NCBI GenBank assembly: GCA_001953115.1
Contig: LSSL01001894.1
Span: 5,165-29,599 of the forward strand
Reading direction: 5' to 3'
DNA: 24,435 nucleotides
Origin: Smittium mucronatum
Taxonomy: Eukaryota > Kickxellomycota > Harpellomycetes > Harpellales > Legeriomycetaceae
This document shows positions 21,110-24,435 of this stretch, piece after piece (the first letter of the stretch is position 1; every line of letters begins with the position of its first letter). The notes under the pieces are model-generated. The model was not told the origin of the DNA and did not search any database. It saw only the letters and a program-made list of their open reading frames with translations. A program made the position numbers and the translations under genes.

Positions 21110-22970
21110 TCTCGTTAAAATCAATTAAGTAAATCCGATTTTATAAATCGATAAAATTTTAACTTAATTCATAAAATTGTAAACATAATTTTTTTTTGAA
21201 AGTTTTCCTTTAAAGTTAGAGCATTCTAGATTTCAAAGATGATTCGTATAAAATAATAATAAAATGCCCGTTTTTTCGTTGATTTAATGCAAAAAAACCG
21301 ATATCTTCAATGATATTATGGTTGAATTAATTCGAAATCTTAATAACTTTTTAAATACAAAACTCGAAAAACCATCCAGTTATATAACTGACTGAGCACT
21401 AAATATCATGTTTCTAAAACTGGCTATTCAGTAAAAAAAAAAAAAAAGAATATTGTTTATTAAGAATCAAATTTAATTGCAAGTTGTCAAATTACCTTAT
21501 TTTTTTCAATAGAGAAATTATAATAATAAAGATTCTCAAAGATTTGGCCAGACAATTTAAAAAAATGCAAAGGGTCAAATTGCTAACCCCAGTTTTTTTT
21601 TACACATGTGTTACTCGTTAAAAAAATTGTTATAAAAAATAAAAACCCCTATTTTATAATGTCTTATTTGATTAATACATATGTGTTCGATAAGAAATGA
21701 GATTTATCCATCAAATAAACCTCAATATATATATAAATTCATTATCAACTTCTTAATACATACATTTTTTTGTTAAAATATACTTGATTTAGTTAATAGA
21801 ACCTTCCATAAATTAATAAAAAACTTATTATGACTATTGGACAATTAATTCAATTGATGTATTAATAAAACTATTAAAATTTCGTGGAATCGAGAGTTTT
21901 TATGAGAGAAACTCCTAAAGATCAGATATTTTGTATTAAAAATTTACAACTTATTTAATTTGATAAAACTAATGTTACTAATTTAATTTTTATTGGCTAA
22001 TTTAGAGTTACATTTAAAAATTATCCCCTGTTGTTAAAACACAATAAAACTGTTGGATTAGAAAATTTCAAAATTTTTATAGTATGAAATTTTTTTTAGT
22101 TTGTATCGTGTGTTAATATTAATTTATAACAGGACCAAAATAATAAAAGCGAATAAACATAGTATCCCAAATAAATTTAATAGATTTAATAAATAAGAAT
22201 CTTTGTTATTGAATTAATATTTTTATTTTTCAACAACTTTATGCCTAATTGGCACAATTTTTCCATATCAAGAAAGTGAAAAATTTTAATGGATAAGATA
22301 TTACTCTCAAAAATAATTTCTAATATTTATCTATTATTATTTGGTAGTTAAATATTAAATGAAATTTTTTCCAATGTTTTGTACAGGAAAAAAATTCCAT
22401 CCTTTAACACAATCTCTGGTTTAAGCACTTGTTTTTAGAAATTAGAAATCATTCGAGGAAGGTAACAAAAAAAAATTATAAGCAAAAAATTACATATTTT
22501 GAAAACTCCTTTTCCATTTCGAAATGAAACTTATTATTAAGATTTATAAGAGTTATTTAGAACTAATTAGGGTAAATAAATAATTTCATGCCATTTAAAC
22601 ATTTTAATGGGGTTATAATTTATCTCCAGCAAATAATAAAAATAAAATATTTTTTTTAAATTATAAATAAGTGGTATATTAATATGAATTTTACTCACAA
22701 ACAGTAAAAGCTTTTTTTTCCTTGATTTTTATCGAAAAGACTGGGAAATTTTTTTTTAATACATGAGCCACATCATTAATAGTACTCTATTACGATAATT
22801 CCTCTAATAAAGATTTTATCATAATTGTGTAACTATGATGATAAAAGCCTCCAATTAAAAAATTCACTTCCTTGATTATCTTAAAAACACGATATACTCA
22901 TTTAATAATCATCTCTTATTCGTTATTTGTCATTTTTTTCGAAATAATTGTGGTATATAACAAAACCGAA

Positions 22971-23004
22971 TTACTTAGGAATTAACACAATTCCTATTAA
23001 GTAA
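22971..23004. repeat. Inverted repeat able to form a hairpin
   Basis: TAGGAATT (22976-22983) and AATTCCTA (22989-22996) are perfect inverted copies with the 5-nt loop AACAC. TTACT (22971-22975) and AGTAA (23000-23004) extend the pairing past a 3-nt bulge. No flanking direct repeat marks it as a transposon end. Confidence 0.75.
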
Positions 23005-23960
23005 TAAATCGTGGAATTAATTGATAGCTTGAAAGTTGTTTAATACTTGATGTATTATTTAAATTGAGTTTGTATTAATTAATAGCTCTGCCAGTTATTT
23101 AGCAGAATTATAATACGAGATTGGTTTATTTAGTTGATTGAGGGATTAAAATTTGAACTATGTGTGTTAATTATTATTTATTTAATTGTAAAAAATGGGA
23201 AGTTAGCGAATGATTTGCAATTTATTATACATTTTAGCATCACTAAACTTTAATAGGAAACAAAACCGTAAATTCTGATAGTTTAGTTTTAAGATGTAAG
23301 ACTTTTTAATATTTTATAGTCAGCTAAAAAATGCTTCTCATTTTTCGTTTTATAAAAATATCTTATTAAACCAGTCTCTATAATTATTTTAGTTTACTTA
23401 AATTTTGAGTTGGAACTTATTATCTATTGCTTAAATTGTGAATAAATTTTTTCAACATGAGGATCTTAAAAAAAATGCTATTTTTACTTTTATTTTTGAA
23501 AATTTTAATATCACGAAACTATGATGCTGTATAAAAATTAATCGACACAAGACAAGCGCTTAAATCTTTAATACAAAAATGGTGATAAAGGATATCTATA
23601 AAAGTTAAAACTGAATTTGGGGATCAAGAAATAGATAAAATAATCTTCTATTATTACTCGTTATATTTAAGAGAATATAAGGCAAGGGCAGAATAACACC
23701 TCTATAAAATATGAAAATTTAATTGTAGATTTGAATTACAGGGTTTTTCATAGCAATAAACTCTTTTTTTAGATTTTTGAAGTTATTTTTTTGATGAAAA
23801 TATAAAAAGCATTATCATTGGACTGAATAATTATTTATACCAATCACAAAAAAAAGCTTATAATACCTAAGAAAAACAGCATTTTGAACAATAATGACAT
23901 ATACTAATGCCTATAAGTTATAGCGAATTATTGGTTATAAGAATGACCCTACAGATCCAG

Positions 23961-24041
23961 AAAAAAAGGTCTATTGGAATGGAAATAAATCTCTACTGTA
24001 ATGAAAAAAGGGTCTATTGGAATGAAAAAACCTGTAATAAT
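23961..24041. repeat. Imperfect 43-bp tandem duplication
   Basis: GGTCTATTGGAATG occurs at 23968-23981 and again at 24011-24024, each preceded by an A run; the second halves share CTGTAAT. The period is 43 bp. Confidence 0.8.
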
Positions 24042-24435
24042 CAGTTTTTTTGATAAATTAATGAATAGTAGTTAGAATACAAAATTTAACAGCCATGCTT
24101 ATTTCAAAGTTAACTTAGCTCTTTCAGGACTGACTGAACATAAATAACTTTCATTTTATTGCCAATTCTGTCATTAAACCAGCAAATATTTCATATTATT
24201 GGTTAAATAAATGCTTATGACCAATTTTGGTAGCCAATATACACATATAAGAATAAGGCAAGAAATTAAACACAAAGATAATTTATTTGAAAAAATGAAG
24301 ATATTTATCCTTAATTTGATTTGATATAATTCTAAATGAAATTAATTTTAAATTAATCAGATTTGGATTTAGATTAATCAGACGTGATTTAAATATATAC
24401 CTAAAAATTAAGAAATTGATCAAATTATTTCGAAA

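Larger units (their letters stand above)
21110..24435. other. AT-rich gene desert, right end
   Basis: No gene is recognised. The stretch holds homopolymer runs, a perfect 8-bp stem hairpin at 22976-22996 extended by outer pairs, a 43-bp imperfect tandem duplication near 23961-24041, and a 12-bp direct repeat (AGATTAATCAGA-like) near 24350-24382. Confidence 0.65.

Noticed and set aside
1..24435. tRNA genes, rRNA, CRISPR arrays, telomere repeats
   Set aside because: Scanned by eye for GGTTCGANTCC-type B boxes, rRNA-like conserved stretches, regular spacer-repeat arrays and G-rich telomere units; none was found.

Overview
This is a very AT-rich, gene-poor eukaryotic window (A+T roughly 80% outside genes, by eye). 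It holds two intron-containing protein genes that can be named with confidence. Introns follow GT-AG rules with donors such as GTAAGT and TAG acceptors. The best-preserved protein is a septum-promoting GTPase of the Spg1/Tem1 type that closely resembles fungal members. Together with a flavocytochrome oxidoreductase of the NADPH-oxidase/ferric-reductase superfamily, this suggests a fungus or close fungal relative with an AT-biased, expanded genome. The species cannot be told from the sequence.

Layout: 1 to about 9.1 kb is a non-coding AT desert with microsatellites, a thrice-repeated GGGCGTAA motif and one isolated exon-like segment at 4148-4252. From about 9.1 to 12.0 kb the base composition is visibly less AT-rich and the DNA looks like a graveyard of coding relics. 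It contains a broken minus-strand reading frame (9486-10020) split by a 162-bp piggyBac-type MITE with TTAA target-site duplications (9824-9993), a possible two-exon small gene (10397-10780), and a probable decayed piggyBac element whose left end is at 10899 and whose transposase remnants lie near 11.5-12.0 kb. The Spg1-type GTPase gene follows at 12307-13273 (+, two exons, 237 aa). It faces, tail to tail, a four-exon flavocytochrome gene at 17949-15903 (-, 591 aa). The 2.6 kb between them holds small exon-like frames and one GC-rich structured patch. From 17.95 kb to the end there is again mostly AT-rich DNA, with one 79-codon orphan frame (18690-18929), one hydrophilic exon-like frame (20930-21109) and small repeats.

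The two named genes are not functionally linked in any obvious way. The GTPase is the switch of the septation-initiation/mitotic-exit network. The oxidoreductase moves electrons from NADPH through FAD and two hemes across a membrane, to oxygen or to metal. The most interesting points are the replacement of the catalytic switch-II glutamine by glutamate in the GTPase, erosion of several FAD/NADPH motifs in the flavocytochrome although all four heme histidines are kept, and the nested piggyBac MITE.
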